From assembly GCF_021462225.1 (NCBI RefSeq), contig NC_061800.1:2924501-2988500 (forward strand): a DNA stretch of 64,000 nucleotides. Reading direction: 5' to 3'. Position numbers and translations under genes: made by a program. The DNA comes from Girardinichthys multiradiatus (Eukaryota > Chordata > Actinopteri > Cyprinodontiformes > Goodeidae). Position 1 is the stretch's first letter; the number at the start of each line of letters is the position of its first letter. Positions 1 to 10,961 of this stretch are shown here, in pieces. The notes under the pieces were generated by a model. That model was not told the DNA's origin, did not search any database, and saw only the letters and a list, made by a program, of their open reading frames with translations.

Positions 1-947
1 GTGTGTAAGAGTGTGTGCTGAAAGGAAAACTACGGTGCTGCTGCTGAGGGAGGCAGGGATTCCCTTCTTCCTTCATTTACCCCCTTTTGTGCCCCTCATG
101 CACCCTGTATGAAAGCCAGTCGCAGATGTTTGTAAAGAATATGTGTGTGTGGGTGTATGTTAGCAGCAGAAAGCAGAAGAGAGAAGCATCTTAAGTGGAT
201 TAGTTCTCATTACCCACCAGGGGACGGACAAGAGAGACAGCTAGAGATGGAGAGAGTGTTAAATAGATAAATCCAAAGAAAGGATTTCCTCTCCTCATCC
301 CTTTCTTCCTCCTCCTTCTTTTTGTCCTTTCACTCACTCACTCACTCACTCACTCAAAGTGATCTAGTCTTCCAGCAGTGTGGTGTTTTACAGTTTGTGT
401 TCATGTACAAGTGCATTGCACATTTATTTCAGTGTAATCAATCACAGAGATCATTAGAGATGTGTGTGATACCAACTGATTGGTGGTGTGAGCTAATAGT
501 CCTTGATGTTATTAATGACTGTGTGCAGGTGTTGGCAGTTTGTCTGAGTGTCTGCTTTAGTGAGAAAGAAGCAGGAAGCTTTTAGGCAGACTGACAGCAG
601 CACAGAGGGACCACAGATAACCAGCATTATTTTCCAGTCTAGCAGAATAGCAGTTAGAAATGTGAGAGTACAAAGGATTTTGTTTTTCAAATAAAATGAA
701 GACAAAATAATCCCTAACAACTATATGAGTAGAATTAAACCTGGACAGATAAGTCATAGTGCTGGAAAGTAATTTGATGTAAATTTACTGTGATCATTTG
801 AATTAATTTTTTTTCCCGTTTGTTTTAAAAATGTATATTTCCCCTTAAATGGTGCCACATTTGTAAGGGAAATTGGTTTCTGGATGGTGTCCGTGGAAAA
901 ACTTGTTGAATCCTCTGCCAGTGAAAAACAGCTGTTTGGTGCTGTTT
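1..947. other. intronic or 5' flanking DNA, no gene seen
   Basis: No coding region is recognisable. It contains a short CTCA tandem repeat at about 331-355 and pyrimidine-rich tracts. By position it belongs to the large first intron or upstream flank of the kalrn gene whose exons begin at 47922 (inference). Confidence 0.5.
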
Positions 948-984
948 TATTGGATTGATTGTTAAACTGCAAATATATCTTGTT

Positions 985-1245
985 TACTCAAATGTCAATC
1001 ATGTAAATGGGGACTTCAGTGGTGTGTGGACAACCATACACAACCATCTGACACCTCCTCCTTATGCTGGTCAACAGCTGTGGGATGGCATTCCATTCTT
1101 CAACCAGCATTTGTTGCAAGTCAGCGATTGTGCCTGTGTTGGTTACTCTGGCACAAAGAGCAAAAACAAGCTGACCACACAAATGTTCAGTGGGGTTGAG
1201 GTCAGGCGTGCAGGCCATCCTCTCCACTCCCTAACCCTGCAGGTA
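985..1245 (-). mobile_element. Tc1-like transposase, C-terminal fragment
   Basis: The minus strand encodes a degenerate piece of a Tc1-type DDE transposase. It starts at the motif DLNPTEHL, which holds the last catalytic glutamate in intact relatives, and runs through RARVTN-like and LVEEWNAIPQ motifs to a C-terminal RRRCQ-VV segment. The N-terminal domain, the first two catalytic aspartates and both terminal inverted repeats are missing, so it is a dead remnant. The family is secure; the subfamily is not. Confidence 0.8.
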
Positions 1246-1379
1246 AACCCCACTGTGGGGAGGTTTTGGCAAGTTTTCATGGACACAAGCCTCATACTCA
1301 GCTATAATACTTTACCCATAAACAATTTTCCTTATAAATGTGGCATAAGGCTTGAGAAATTGAGTAATGTGGTAGCCTG

Positions 1380-1505
1380 TTGGCAATGCAGTAAGCAGAA
1401 TTATGGAGATCACACATATTCTGAGTTTTGTCTCTGTTTAAGGAAGTTATTTAACATCTATTATATCATTAGGCTGAAAAAGAGGAGATTAAAGAAAATT
1501 GGTAA
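1380..1505. repeat. dispersed repeat, partner of 7318-7435
   Basis: About 115 bp resembles 7318-7435 in the same orientation. Shared blocks are a TTATG-AGATCACACA stretch, TTTAAGGAAGTTATTTA and a purine-rich GATTRAAGAAAAT end. It may be the flank of a transposon end, but I do not recognise the family. Confidence 0.55.
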
Positions 1506-2039
1506 AATTTAGAAGGAGACATAACTGGATGTCATCTCTATTTATTCCCCCCTACAAACACCTAAAAATGCTTAAAAAATGCATATCCAAATTAAATTAG
1601 ATGCAGTTCTTTAACCCTTCGCAGCACATTCAGAAGCTTGGTCTCTTTTTAAAGGTTACACTCTGAAAATTTAACCTGAGCAGTCAAACCTATTCTAACT
1701 CTAACTACTTTGTAGTTATAGAAGTTGGATTACACAGAAATGTAACCTTGAAGTTGGAATACTTTGCTGTTGGATTATGCTGAAATGTAACTCTTTTTCT
1801 CTTTTGGATTTTAGTTTTTATGTAACTGTACATGGAAGGCTAAAGATATTGACTCAGAAATCACCTGAGATGAGCTGCTGAGATCTCGTGAGAGCTGTCC
1901 TTAAGTAATATAGAGGTATACTGGTAAACACACAAAATATGACAAATTCAGGTAAAACCAGCCAATAAATTAAAGCCAAACATAGAAACGTTTAAAATAC
2001 TAACCACTGTCTCATATTTTCCACATAAAACAAACCAGA

Positions 2040-2700
2040 TGAGGAAACCTTCGACAGCCTGGAGAGCAATGCAGATGAATGTTTTGACAACATTGTAATG
2101 GGCAAGTCACAAAAAAAAAAAAAAAAGCCACACCAACACCAAAATGCTCCACAGGGAATTCCAAGCTCTGAGGGAGTCTCTGGAGTTCGGCCTGGAACAG
2201 CTAGCTTTGCTCACAGCTGAGAACCAAACACTGAGGGATAGCATGAAAACATTTACCGATGGAATGATGCAGCTGTCCGGAGAAAAAAAAAAAAAAATGG
2301 AGAGCATCCTGGATATACAGGCTCGGGGCATGCGGGACAACCTTGTCCTCTCCGGCATCCCAGAATGGGCAGAGGCGGACATTGAATCTCTTAAACGTCA
2401 GCTGAAACTCCCAAATAACAAGTTAAAAAAGATTACATTCCATTGTGTTCACTGGCTCAGAGGTAAGAAGCCCGATCACAACTGGCTTCAGCTAATTGTA
2501 GCAAAATTTGGGCACTATAAGCAAAAAGAGCAGGTCAGAAGTTGGGGCAGATAGCTGCGGGGAATGAACTTCAGAGTTAAGTGACCAGTTTCCAAAGGAG
2601 ATCCTCGATTGGATCGACCAAGTATTATTTCTGATCACGAAGAGATATATCACTGAAGGCACTAGAGCTACAGTGGCTGTAGATAAACTCTGTTAATGGT
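2040..2700 (+). pseudogene. L1-type LINE ORF1 remnant
   Basis: This is a broken copy of the L1 ORF1 RNA-binding protein, which coats the retrotransposon RNA. The start MGKSQKKKK-like segment is at 2098. A heptad-rich stretch (LRESLEFGLEQLALLTAENQ region, about 2144-2290) fits the coiled coil. It is followed by the conserved core around MRDNLVLSGIPE and ITFHCVHWLRGKKP, then by VAKFGHYKQKE. Downstream, 2580-2700 still reads as the C-terminal end (FPKEILD, EGTRATVAVDK) after a frame change and a stop. A-runs at 2110 and 2285 are likely slippage sites. It cannot make a full protein. Confidence 0.75.
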
Positions 2701-2810
2701 CAGTTGTTCAGGGACCGAGAGATCACTCTGTAACTTTATGAGGAGCAACAACAGGTTAGCCTTAAAGTTGGCAATCAATAAATATAAACAGTACATTAAT
2801 ATACAGTGCA

Positions 2811-2995
2811 GTGATTACGGACTTTGCGATGCATGGTGATCTCTTCACCCTAATCACAGAGAATATACTTTCTTCTCACATGTCCATCACTCTTACTCGT
2901 CTGGATTATTTCTTAGTCAGTAGCTCGTTGTTGACTGACATTTCAGACCCTGAGATACATCCTATAGCTGTCAGAGATTATGCTGATGGATAGGC
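2811..2995 (+). pseudogene. L1-type ORF2 endonuclease fragment
   Basis: About 60 residues match the end of the apurinic-type endonuclease domain of fish L1 ORF2. The landmarks are a YTFFSH-like motif (degraded), TRLDYFLVSSSLL and DPEIHPIAVRD, where the family normally has SDHAP. The rest of ORF2, including all of the reverse transcriptase, is absent before the G/T-rich tail begins at about 3000. This implies a large internal deletion of the element. Confidence 0.65.
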
Positions 2996-4405
2996 ACTGT
3001 TTAGGTCTGGGCGGTTTGGATTCTGGTTCCTTGTTTTGGTTCCGGTTCCTGACGGTCCTGCATTTGGGCGGGCGGACTGGCCGGACTTGTTCTCAGGGTG
3101 GAGTGGTCTCGGCTTCTTGGTGGGTTTCTGTTTTTGCTCCGTGGGCTCTCTGCATTTTCTCTTTTTCTGTGTGGGTTTTCTTGTGGTGCTGCTTCTGGCT
3201 GTTGTATGGGTGTCGGGAATGTGTTCTTGGGTTTGGATGCTGTAGGTCTTCTTTTTGCGGGAGTGTACTTTTACGGGGGGCCTTTATTTTTAGGAGGCTG
3301 GTGGGGGCTCATTTGTACAATGTAACGTTTGTTTTGGGTTATCTTTGCGTTCTGTCCTGTATGGCATGCTGTCGTGATGGGGTGCTACGGTTCTGGGCAT
3401 CATGTGTGGGTGCTGCAGGGCGGACATCACTGGGCTTAGGGGTTGCATCTGGCGTCTTGTGCTTGGGGTTGGTGGTTTTCATCGTGTCCCTGCAGCCTCT
3501 TTGCGGTGAGGGCTGTGGCTTTTCTGTGACATCCTTCGGTGTGCTAGGCCGCCGTTTTTTTTTTCTTGGGCAATCTTGCGTTCTGGGGTCTGTTTGGCTG
3601 CTTGGGTGGTGCTGGCGGTTTCAGTTTGTTTGTCTATGGAGTGGTGCATGTGCCTATGCTGGTTGGGGGTTTGCATTTGGGTGGGCCTGCTGTTTTGGGT
3701 CGGGTGTGGCTTATTGGCTGCCTTGGTGTTTGTGTGGGATGTGTTTTGTTGCTCTGCTAACCTTGTTGTGGCAGCTATCCGGTGCCATGCTGGGGGGCGT
3801 TGGGGACTGGGCCCTCTGTTTTGTGCCCAGTCTCTGCGCAGTGGGTTCGGGGGTGTTTGGGCAATATGGGTCATGTGTTCTCTTTTGTGTGGTGTATTCT
3901 TGTTGTGCTGGGCCGGCTGGTCTGCTCTTTTGTTTGGTGTGGGGCCGCGCTCTTAGTCGCCACTGCGTGCTACCGGATGGCTTTTCTTTGTTGGGGTTCA
4001 GTGGATTCTTCGGTCGGAGAACTGGTTGTCGGTGCTGGGGATCATGGTTTGAGGGTTTTAGCGGTTCCGGGGGGCTGGGGTGTCGGCTAGGCAGTGTGCG
4101 GCGGTGATTGAGGGTATGGCTTCGCTCTGGTGGAGGGGCTAAGGTGTGGGGTTGCCGGGGTGCCCAGTCTTTGACGCACTGGCCTTCATCCGATGCATAC
4201 TCCTGTTGCTCTGGCCCCCGCCCTGGGTGATTGGTGGTATGGATTTGCTTTGGTGGAGGGGTTGGCCAGCCTGCTCGCTGCGTTGGGGGTAGGCCGTGCA
4301 CAGAGTCCCTCTGTCCAGCCGGCATGCTGGGGTGTCTCCAGGGTTGACATGTGAGGCTTGCAGGGTGCCTGGTTTTTGGCACTGGTGGCCTTTCTCCGAA
4401 GTAGA
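2996..4405 (+). mobile_element. strand-asymmetric G/T-rich tract, probable L1 3' region
   Basis: Roughly 1.4 kb is dominated by G and T on the plus strand (many TTGTG, GGGTG and TTTGG words) and has little A. It directly follows the L1 endonuclease fragment, so the likeliest reading is the 3' part of the same element. Two segments near its end are diverged duplicates: both begin GGTATGG-TT-GCT-TGGTGGAGGGG, at about 4113 and 4237. Both end in a CTGG-CTT-CTCCGA-type motif. Long open frames here come from the A-poor composition and are not genes. Confidence 0.55.
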
Positions 4406-5132
4406 GCTGAAGCAACTAATTGATGACTAAATTAATTGACAACTATTTTAATAATTGATTTAAATCGTTCTAGAGTTGTTTCAAATCTACCTTGTACTTT
4501 CTGGCTCCTTTTTTTTCCTTTTTGTGCCTATCTCTGTGTCCATTGCCATTGAAATAATCCCTAAGCAGTTTCTAATATATATCAAGCAGAGCATTATAGC
4601 ATTAGTTGTAATGCTCTGCTTGTGAAAGTAAATCTGTTCCCTGGCCCTGCAGAAACACATGTAACTAATCTGTTCCCTCTTCTTGGCACTCAGACAACTA
4701 TTCTGAGTGTTACTCTGCTGGACAGGACATGCTAATAAAAGAAATCAAATGAGGCATTAGATATAAGTCCTACCTACTACAAGTTCAAATTTGATTACAG
4801 TAGCAAAAAGCTGACTTCTGGATAGGTTTTTCTGTGGCTTTGTCCTTGCGATTTCCAAAGTGACCATTTGGAGTCTCCAAATGGCCGCTATAGAAAACAC
4901 CTCTGTACATTAACTTCAACTGTAATTCATGAATACTTAAACATACAGTCATACAGCAAACTAAATGTCCAAAAAGTTGTAAAAGAACACCTTGTACAAC
5001 TTCACGCAGGTAAACAAGGGCACCTCTCTATCTCCCCCACACGCACAGGTAAACACAAAAACTGTCCACTGTGTGCTCAAAGACGTATTTATTTGCTTAT
5101 TTTAAAACAGTATTTCCCAGCTAAAAAACATA
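4406..5132. other. AT-rich intronic DNA, no gene seen
   Basis: A short segment at about 4410-4480 (AACTAATTGATGACTAA, TAATAATTGATT) resembles a common AT-rich teleost dispersed repeat. The rest shows no coding or structured element. Confidence 0.35.
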
Positions 5133-5335
5133 CAGGTCCTTCTCAAAAAATTAGCATATTGTGATAAAGTTCATTATTTTCTATAATGTAATGATGAAAA
5201 TTTAATATTCATATATTTTAGATTCATTGCACACTAACTGAAATATTGCAGGTCTTTTATTGTCTTAATACGGATGATTTTGGCATACAGCTCATGAAAA
5301 CCCAAAATTCCTATCTCACAAAATTAGCATATTTC
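5133..5335 (+). repeat. left terminal inverted repeat of the Tc1-like element
   Basis: It pairs with 6498-6700 in inverted orientation. The outer repeat word is near 5143-5160 and the inner one near 5314-5333. Confidence 0.9.
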
Positions 5336-5409
5336 ATCCGACCAAAAAAAGAAAAGTGTTTTTAATTCAAAAAACGTCAACCTTCAAATAATCATGTACA
5401 GTTATGCAC

Positions 5410-6372
5410 TCAATACTTGGTCGGGAATCCTTCGGCAGAAATGACTGCTTCAATGCGGCGTGGCATGGAGGCAATCAGCCTGTGGCACTGCTGAGGTCTT
5501 ATGGAGGCCCAGGATGCTTCGATAGCGGCCTTTAGCTCATCCAGAGTGTTGGGTCTTGAGTCTCTCAACGTTCTCTTCACAATATCCCACAGATTCTCTA
5601 TGGGGTTCAGGTCAGGAGAGTTGGCAGGCCAATTGAGCACAGTGATACCATGGTCAGTAAACCATTTACCAGTGGTTTTGGCACTGTGAGCAGGTGCCAG
5701 GTCGTGCTGAAAAATGAAATCTTCATCTCCATAAAGCTTTTCAGCAGATGGAAGCATGAAGTGCTCCAAAATCTCCTGATAGCTAGCTGCATTAACCCTG
5801 CCCTTGATAAAACACAGTGGACCAACACCAGCAGCTGACACGGCACCCCAGACCATCACTGACTGTGGGTACTTGACACTGGACTTCTGGCATTTTGGCA
5901 TTTCCTTCTCCCCAGTCTTCCACCAGACTCTGGCACCTTGATTTCCGAATGACATGCAGAATTTGCTTTCATCCGAAAAAAGTACTTTGGACCACTGAGC
6001 AACAGTCCAGTGCTGCTTCTCTGTAGCCCAGGTCTGGGGAATGCGGCACCTGTAGCCCATTTCCTGCACACGCCTGTGCACGGTGGCTCTGGATGTTTCT
6101 ACTCCAGACTCAGTCCACTGCTTCCGCAGGTCCCCCAAGGTCTGGAATCGGCCCTTCTCCACAATCTTCCTCAGGGTCCGGTCACCTCTTCTCGTTGTGC
6201 AGCGTTTTCTGCCACACTTTTTCCTTCCCACAGACTTCCCACTGAGGTGCCTTGATACAGCACTCTGGGAACAGCCTATTCGTTCAGAAATTTCTTTCTG
6301 TGTCTTACCCTCTTGCTTGAGAGTGTCAATAGTGGCCTTCTGGACAGCAGTCAGGTTGGCAGTCTTACCCAT
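5410..6372 (-). CDS. Tc1-like transposase, open reading frame intact but shortened
   Basis: This encodes a 320-residue cut-and-paste DDE transposase. It has N-terminal helix-turn-helix DNA-binding domains (about residues 1-110; ISERIGCSQSAVSRHL is the first recognition helix region), a GRKR-type linker, and the catalytic core. The catalytic residues are all visible: D in FSDESKF, D in QHDLAPAH and E in SPDLNPIENLW. The last two are 34 residues apart, the DD34E spacing of Tc1. It starts at ATG with MGKTANLT, the usual family start. Relatives are about 340 residues long. The gap lies at CRIPQTWATEK, where a KPLLNQ-containing stretch of roughly 15-18 residues is missing in frame. That deletion just before the first catalytic aspartate makes activity doubtful. 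No partner genes are expected. Confidence 0.93.
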   Translation of the reverse strand: MGKTANLTAVQKATIDTLKQEGKTQKEISERIGCSQSAVSRHLSGKSVGRKKCGRKRCTTRRGDRTLRKIVEKGRFQTLGDLRKQWTESGVETSRATVHRRVQEMGYRCRIPQTWATEKQHWTVAQWSKVLFSDESKFCMSFGNQGARVWWKTGEKEMPKCQKSSVKYPQSVMVWGAVSAAGVGPLCFIKGRVNAASYQEILEHFMLPSAEKLYGDEDFIFQHDLAPAHSAKTTGKWFTDHGITVLNWPANSPDLNPIENLWDIVKRTLRDSRPNTLDELKAAIEASWASIRPQQCHRLIASMPRRIEAVISAEGFPTKY

Positions 6373-6497
6373 GATTGGGGTTTTGAGTGATGAACCAGGC
6401 TGGGAGTTTTAAAGGCCTCACGAATCTTTTGCAGGTGTTTAGAGTTAACTCGTTGATTCAGATGATTAGGTTCATAGCTCGTTTAGAGACCCTTTTA

Positions 6498-6700
6498 ATG
6501 ATATGCTAATTTTGTGAGATAGGAATTTTGGGTTTTCATGAGCTGTATGCCAAAATCATCCGTATTAAGACAATAAAAGACCTGAAATCTTTCAGTTAGT
6601 GTGCAATGTATCTAAAATATATGAATGTTAAATTTTCATCATGACATTATGGAAAATAATGAACTTTATCACAATATGCTAATATTTTGAGAAGGACCTG
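6498..6700 (-). repeat. right terminal inverted repeat of the Tc1-like element
   Basis: Inverted match to 5133-5335 with only scattered mismatches. It ends at the TA target duplication at 6701-6702. Confidence 0.9.
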
Positions 6701-6702
6701 TA

Positions 6703-7780
6703 TAAACAAACCATAGCTGTACATAAGTTTCCACTCACTAGTCAGGGATAAAATCCTGTCCTTCTGTCTCTTCCTCCGCCCAGTTGGCAAACAATGAGAG
6801 TCTGGTTCTGTCCATCCCTCCTCAGAAATATATTCTCCCTTCTACCTGCCTCCTCCAGGGTTTAACTACTCCAAACTAAATGCTTTGTCATGGTTTGTTT
6901 GGTAAAACACTCACAAAAGACGTCTGGTAATGCTATATGCACAATTACGCATCAAGGGAGCAAAAAAATAACCCCACTTGTTACACTTGTGTTTTTCTAA
7001 GCAGTCTTTGAGTTGGCTCCCCTTCCAGTATATTATTATGACAGGAATTTCCTTGGCTTGCCTGCAGCATCAAAATCAGCATCAGAGCTTATAGGCCACA
7101 GCTGTATGTGTGAGAGTAGGTTGGACTTGTATAGCATGATATGACATATGGTGGATATGATTAGTTCTGGAAAGACCATAGGTTGATGCAATTGGTTGAA
7201 ATAGGTGTCAATCAAAAGAAGAGACACTGGTGGCCATTTTGGCACAATGGTGTTAAGAATTTGACTTTATTTTTCAAATGGTGATGTTCTGAAAGCAAAC
7301 GCATGTACTAAGTGGCCCGCAGACCCAGAAGGGGTTATGTAGATCACACACATTATTCTGTGTTTTCACAATTTAAGGAAGTTATTTATCATCTATCATT
7401 TAACTGAAAAATTAGAGATTGAAGAAAATCTGCAACTCAGCATTGATCAAATCAATCATTGTCCAGAGTGAGCAACATGCTGGTTTCAACTGGTTTCAAC
7501 AATTTGCCTAAAACCCTGACTGAAAAGATTACAGGAACATGTTGGAGTGCAAAAATGGAAGCAGTAGTGTTCTATCCATTAAGGTTGAATTTTGTTAGGA
7601 GCAGCCTGATGTCTGCAGGTTTGAAGTATGAACAGACAATGCCAGCAGTGGGGCAAGAATTTGTGATCACTTGAATGCTGGTACCAACTATTGCAAAGGC
7701 ATCTTTGATAATATAAGGAGGGACAGATCTACTCAAGGGGAGAAGATGAAGGTCACTTAAAACTAAAGACATGATTTAGT
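6703..7780. other. intronic DNA with one short dispersed repeat
   Basis: No gene is seen. The stretch 7318-7435 is the partner of the repeat at 1380-1505, sharing the AGATCACACA and TTTAAGGAAGTTATTTA blocks. Confidence 0.45.
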
Positions 7781-8242
7781 AATTCAATTCAATTCAGTTT
7801 TATTTAAATAGCGCCAATTCACAGCACATGTTGTCTCAAGGCACTTCACAACAGTCAGGTACATACATTCCAATAATCCTAACCATTGAACAGTGCAGTC
7901 AGAGTTAGCTTTTTATTCAAATTGGATAAAAAGTTTTTCTATCTAAGGAAACCCAGCAGATTGCTGTGACTTGCAGCATTCCCTCCTCCCGGATGAGCAT
8001 GTAGAGACAGTGGACAGTCACTGGCATTGACTTTGCAGCAATCCCTCATACTGAGCATGCATGGAGTGACAGCGGAGAGGAAAAACTCCCTTTTGACAGG
8101 AAGAAACCTCCAGCAGAACCAGGTTCAGTGTGAGCGGCCATCTGCCACGACCAACTGGGGGTTTGAGAGAACAGAGCAGAGACACAAAAAGAACACAGAA
8201 GCACTGATCCAGGAGTACTTTCTATGGGAAGAAAAAGTAAAT
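7781..8242 (-). mobile_element. L2-type LINE 3' tail, copy A
   Basis: Read on the minus strand this is the 3' untranslated tail of an L2-clade LINE, ending in the short tandem repeat TGAATTGAATTG (plus-strand AATTCAATTCAATTC at 7781). It lines up over its whole length with 8991-9460 and 41795-42240. Shared blocks include CTCAAGGCACTT, CAGTGCAGTC, GGATGAGCATGTAG and TTTAACAGGAAGAA. It is 5' truncated at about 8240 and carries no coding sequence. Confidence 0.8.
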
Positions 8243-8990
8243 GTTAGTAGAGCTTTCTACATTAGTACTCTACTTTTGAACTAGTGAGGAAACACATTTG
8301 TTCCCTGCATCAAGTTCAGATATCATATGTCTTCGCTTTCACAGTTTTTTGTTTGCTTTAGAGATGAGCATAAAGTAAATGTGTTACAACATGAATTCTT
8401 CTTGGTCCACATTTAAATATCTTTTGCTTTTCTAAAAAATTTTTTAGAGCAGTAAACGTCATGGAAGTGCAGAAAACAAAAGCAATGATTAAACCTGCTC
8501 CAGATTTGAAATAAGGGTACACATTTGCTCTTGATGTTTGTCAGTATACTTACAGCTGCTTACTCATATCCCAGAATACTGAGTGCAGCTGCTACAAAAT
8601 ATGAGAGGATATCAAAAATTAGGGAGAAAATACCAGTTAAGCATCAGAGAAAAAAAAAAGCTCCCTCTTTCAGTTCAGCGGTGTTACATATCAGGACATG
8701 ATAAAAATCATCGGGTCTTTGACAGGTCGTAAGATAATTCAAAATTAAATTCCAGTGTATAACAACAAATGAATTCAATCCTTTAATTATATATTACACT
8801 AAATCTTAGCCAAACTGGACGATCTGCCTGTGTAAAAGAAAAAAAAGAAAAGAAAAAAGAAAGATGTCTAAAGCCAACAATGAAGTGAAAAAAATTATTT
8901 TTCTGTTTGACTCAGTCTTTTAGTTGTCGAGGAATTAAATCACACTCTTTGTAAGACAACATGGTTATAATCTGTGTTTGTAACACTGTC
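8243..8990. other. intronic DNA, no gene seen
   Basis: AT-rich, with purine runs at about 8650 and 8840. No repeat family or coding region is recognised. Confidence 0.4.
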
Positions 8991-9576
8991 AATTCAATTC
9001 AGTTTTATTTATATAACACCAATTCACAACACATGTCATCTCAAGGCACTTTACAAGTCAATTCAATTGAATCATACAGATATCAAGTCGGGTACATACA
9101 TCCCAATGAACCCTAACTATTAAACAGTGCAGTCGGATTCAGTTTATTATTCAAATTGGTTAAAAGTTTTTCTATCTTAGAAAACTCAGCAGATTGCATC
9201 CAGTCAGTGACTTGCAGCATTCACTCCTCCTGGATGAGCATGTAGAGATAGCGGACAGTCACTGGCGTTGACCTTGCAGCAATCCCTCATACGGAGCATG
9301 CATGTAGCGACAGTGGAGAAGAAAAACACCCTTTTAACAGGAAGAAGCCTCCAGCAAACCAGGCTCAGTGTGAACAGCTATTAGCTACGACTGACTGGGG
9401 GTCTGAGAGGACAGAGTAGAGACAGAAAAAGAACTCAGAAGCACTGATCTAGTAGTAGTTTATTATGGCTCCTTTAGCGGCTTCATCTAGGAGAGACTTA
9501 CAGCTAAGCAGATAAACTCTGAGCCAGTTTTCAAGTCTAGAGTATGAGTGAGAGCACATACAGTTAGTCACAGTAG

Positions 9577-10266
9577 TGTCATATTGTTGATGGCCGACTT
9601 GACCAACATACAGAAAAACACGATTAAACAGAGAAGCGTTTCAGAAGCTTTATTTGCGGAACCAGGCACTGGAAACAGAGGCTGCTGAGCGACTGCAAGA
9701 GAAAACGAACGCAGGTAAGACACCACAACAGAAACCTTAAAAAGTACTCTACGAGAGAGCTTACGTCAGGTTGAGTTAGGTCCGCCAGGGAGAGAGGTTG
9801 TGATCCTGGAGGGGCAGCGAGCAACACTGCACTGTCGAAGCAAGGTAGTCCTGAGAGGTAGGGAGGAGGGTGGACAGGGTTCGCCTGAAGCTGTGAAGCA
9901 AACGTCTGATCCGGCTGCCAGCGGGGAAAAAAGCGAGAATCCAGAGTCCTTAAACTGTTAGAAAGTTCTCCTGAGATCTCTTAACGAACGAGGCTTGGGT
10001 AACCTGTGACAAAAAACAGACTATTAGTCAAGGGAAAAAAACAGAGTCTTCTCAGAGAAGCAAACTTCTCAAAACCATGAAATTGGCCAGGTTGAATACC
10101 ACGAAGAGGCAAAACACTCAGGCGTCGAAGTACTGGCTTGCCTCCCTCTTATAGTCCTCCAGCTGATGACAACATGCAAAACACCTGACCACCCTGATCC
10201 TTCAGCTCCTAATGCCCCTACTGGTGAAAAAGGGTTAGTAGCAGGCAAAATGACCAGGATCTGACG
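9577..10266 (-). mobile_element. solo LTR inserted in the L2 copy
   Basis: The 690 bp insert is flanked by a 5 bp direct repeat, AGTAG (9572-9576 and 10267-10271). The plus strand begins TGTCA and ends TGACG, an almost perfect terminal inverted repeat with the expected final A changed. On the minus strand there is a TATA-like CTATAAGAG at about 10148-10153 and an AATAAA signal at 9649-9654, about 70 bp before the LTR end. This is the right order for promoter and polyadenylation site. No internal retroviral or retrotransposon genes remain, as expected after recombination between two LTRs. The family is not identified. Confidence 0.8.
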
Positions 10267-10609
10267 AGTAGAAGCTCAGCCAGTAGCTATGTCTAGGAGG
10301 GAGAGGGTTAAACACTGAAAGACAGGCCATGTGTATCATCTGTATAAGGTGAGCATTAAGTTGTTGGCAGCAGCAGCTCAGCCAATGTCCCCCTCCAGGA
10401 AGGTACCACAGCTAAACACAAAGCCACGTCAGATGTACATTCTAGAAAGAGAAAAAACAGAGAGAGAACAGAGTTAAAAGCTGAAATAAAGGCAAATAAT
10501 GCAAAATGGGAAAGTAGTATAAGAGAGTGAAAGTGGCCATTATGTCCTCCAGCAGTCTAAGCTTATAGCGGCATAAGTACAGAGATAGCTCAGGAAAACC
10601 TAAGCCACT

Positions 10610-10959
10610 CTAACTATAAGTTTTATCAAAAAGGAAAGTTTTAAGCCTAGCCTTAAAAGTAGACAGGGTGTCTGCCTCACAGACTAAAACTGGGAGCTGG
10701 TTCCACAGGGGAGGAGCCTGATTACTTAAGGATCTGCCTCCCATTCTACTTCTAGAGACTCGAGGAACCACCAGTAAACCTGCAGTCTGAGAACGAAGTG
10801 CTCTGTTAGGAATATATGGAACAATCAGATCTCTGATGTATGATCGAGCTAGATGATTAAGGGCTTTATATTTGAGAAGGAGAATTTTAAATTCTATTCT
10901 GGATTTAACAAGGAGACGATGAAGGGAAGCTAAAATAGGAGAAATATAATCTCTCTTTT
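10610..10959 (-). pseudogene. L2 reverse-transcriptase C-terminal region (broken)
   Basis: The minus-strand reading gives the typical L2 carboxy end: ISPILASLHRLLVKSRIEFK, then IRDLIVPYIPNRALRSQ, then a GGRSLSNQAPPLWNQLP motif, ending in FKARLKTFLFDK. It is normally continuous with the segment now at 12007-12300 but has been cut by the Tc1 element in between. The catalytic YADD part is not present in this copy. Confidence 0.8.
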
Positions 10960-10961
10960 TA

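Larger units (their letters stand above)
5133..6700 (-). mobile_element. Tc1-like DNA transposon with both ends
   Basis: The element begins CAGGTCCTTCTCAAA and ends TTTGAGAAGGACCTG, flanked on both sides by TA (5131-5132 and 6701-6702), the standard Tc1/mariner target duplication. Terminal inverted repeats are about 200 bp (5133-5335 and 6498-6700). Each carries two direct copies of a TCTCAMAAAATTAGCATATT-type word, one at the outer end and one at the inner end. This is the IR/DR layout known from Sleeping Beauty-like fish elements, where each word is a transposase binding site. The arms still match almost perfectly, so the insertion looks fairly recent. One transposase gene lies between them. 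Confidence 0.95.

Noticed and set aside
955..1512. Plus-strand open frame of 185 codons
   Set aside because: It is the antisense shadow of the Tc1 transposase fragment plus flanking repeat.
2980..4107. A 375-codon open frame rich in Cys, Trp, Gly and Val, looking like a multi-pass membrane protein
   Set aside because: It lies in an A-poor, G/T-rich tract where stop codons are rare in every plus frame, and several overlapping frames look alike. No domain or splice context supports it.
3711..4415. Antisense proline-rich open frame of 234 codons
   Set aside because: Mirror of the same compositional bias; Pro, Gln and His repeats come from the complementary C/A-rich strand.
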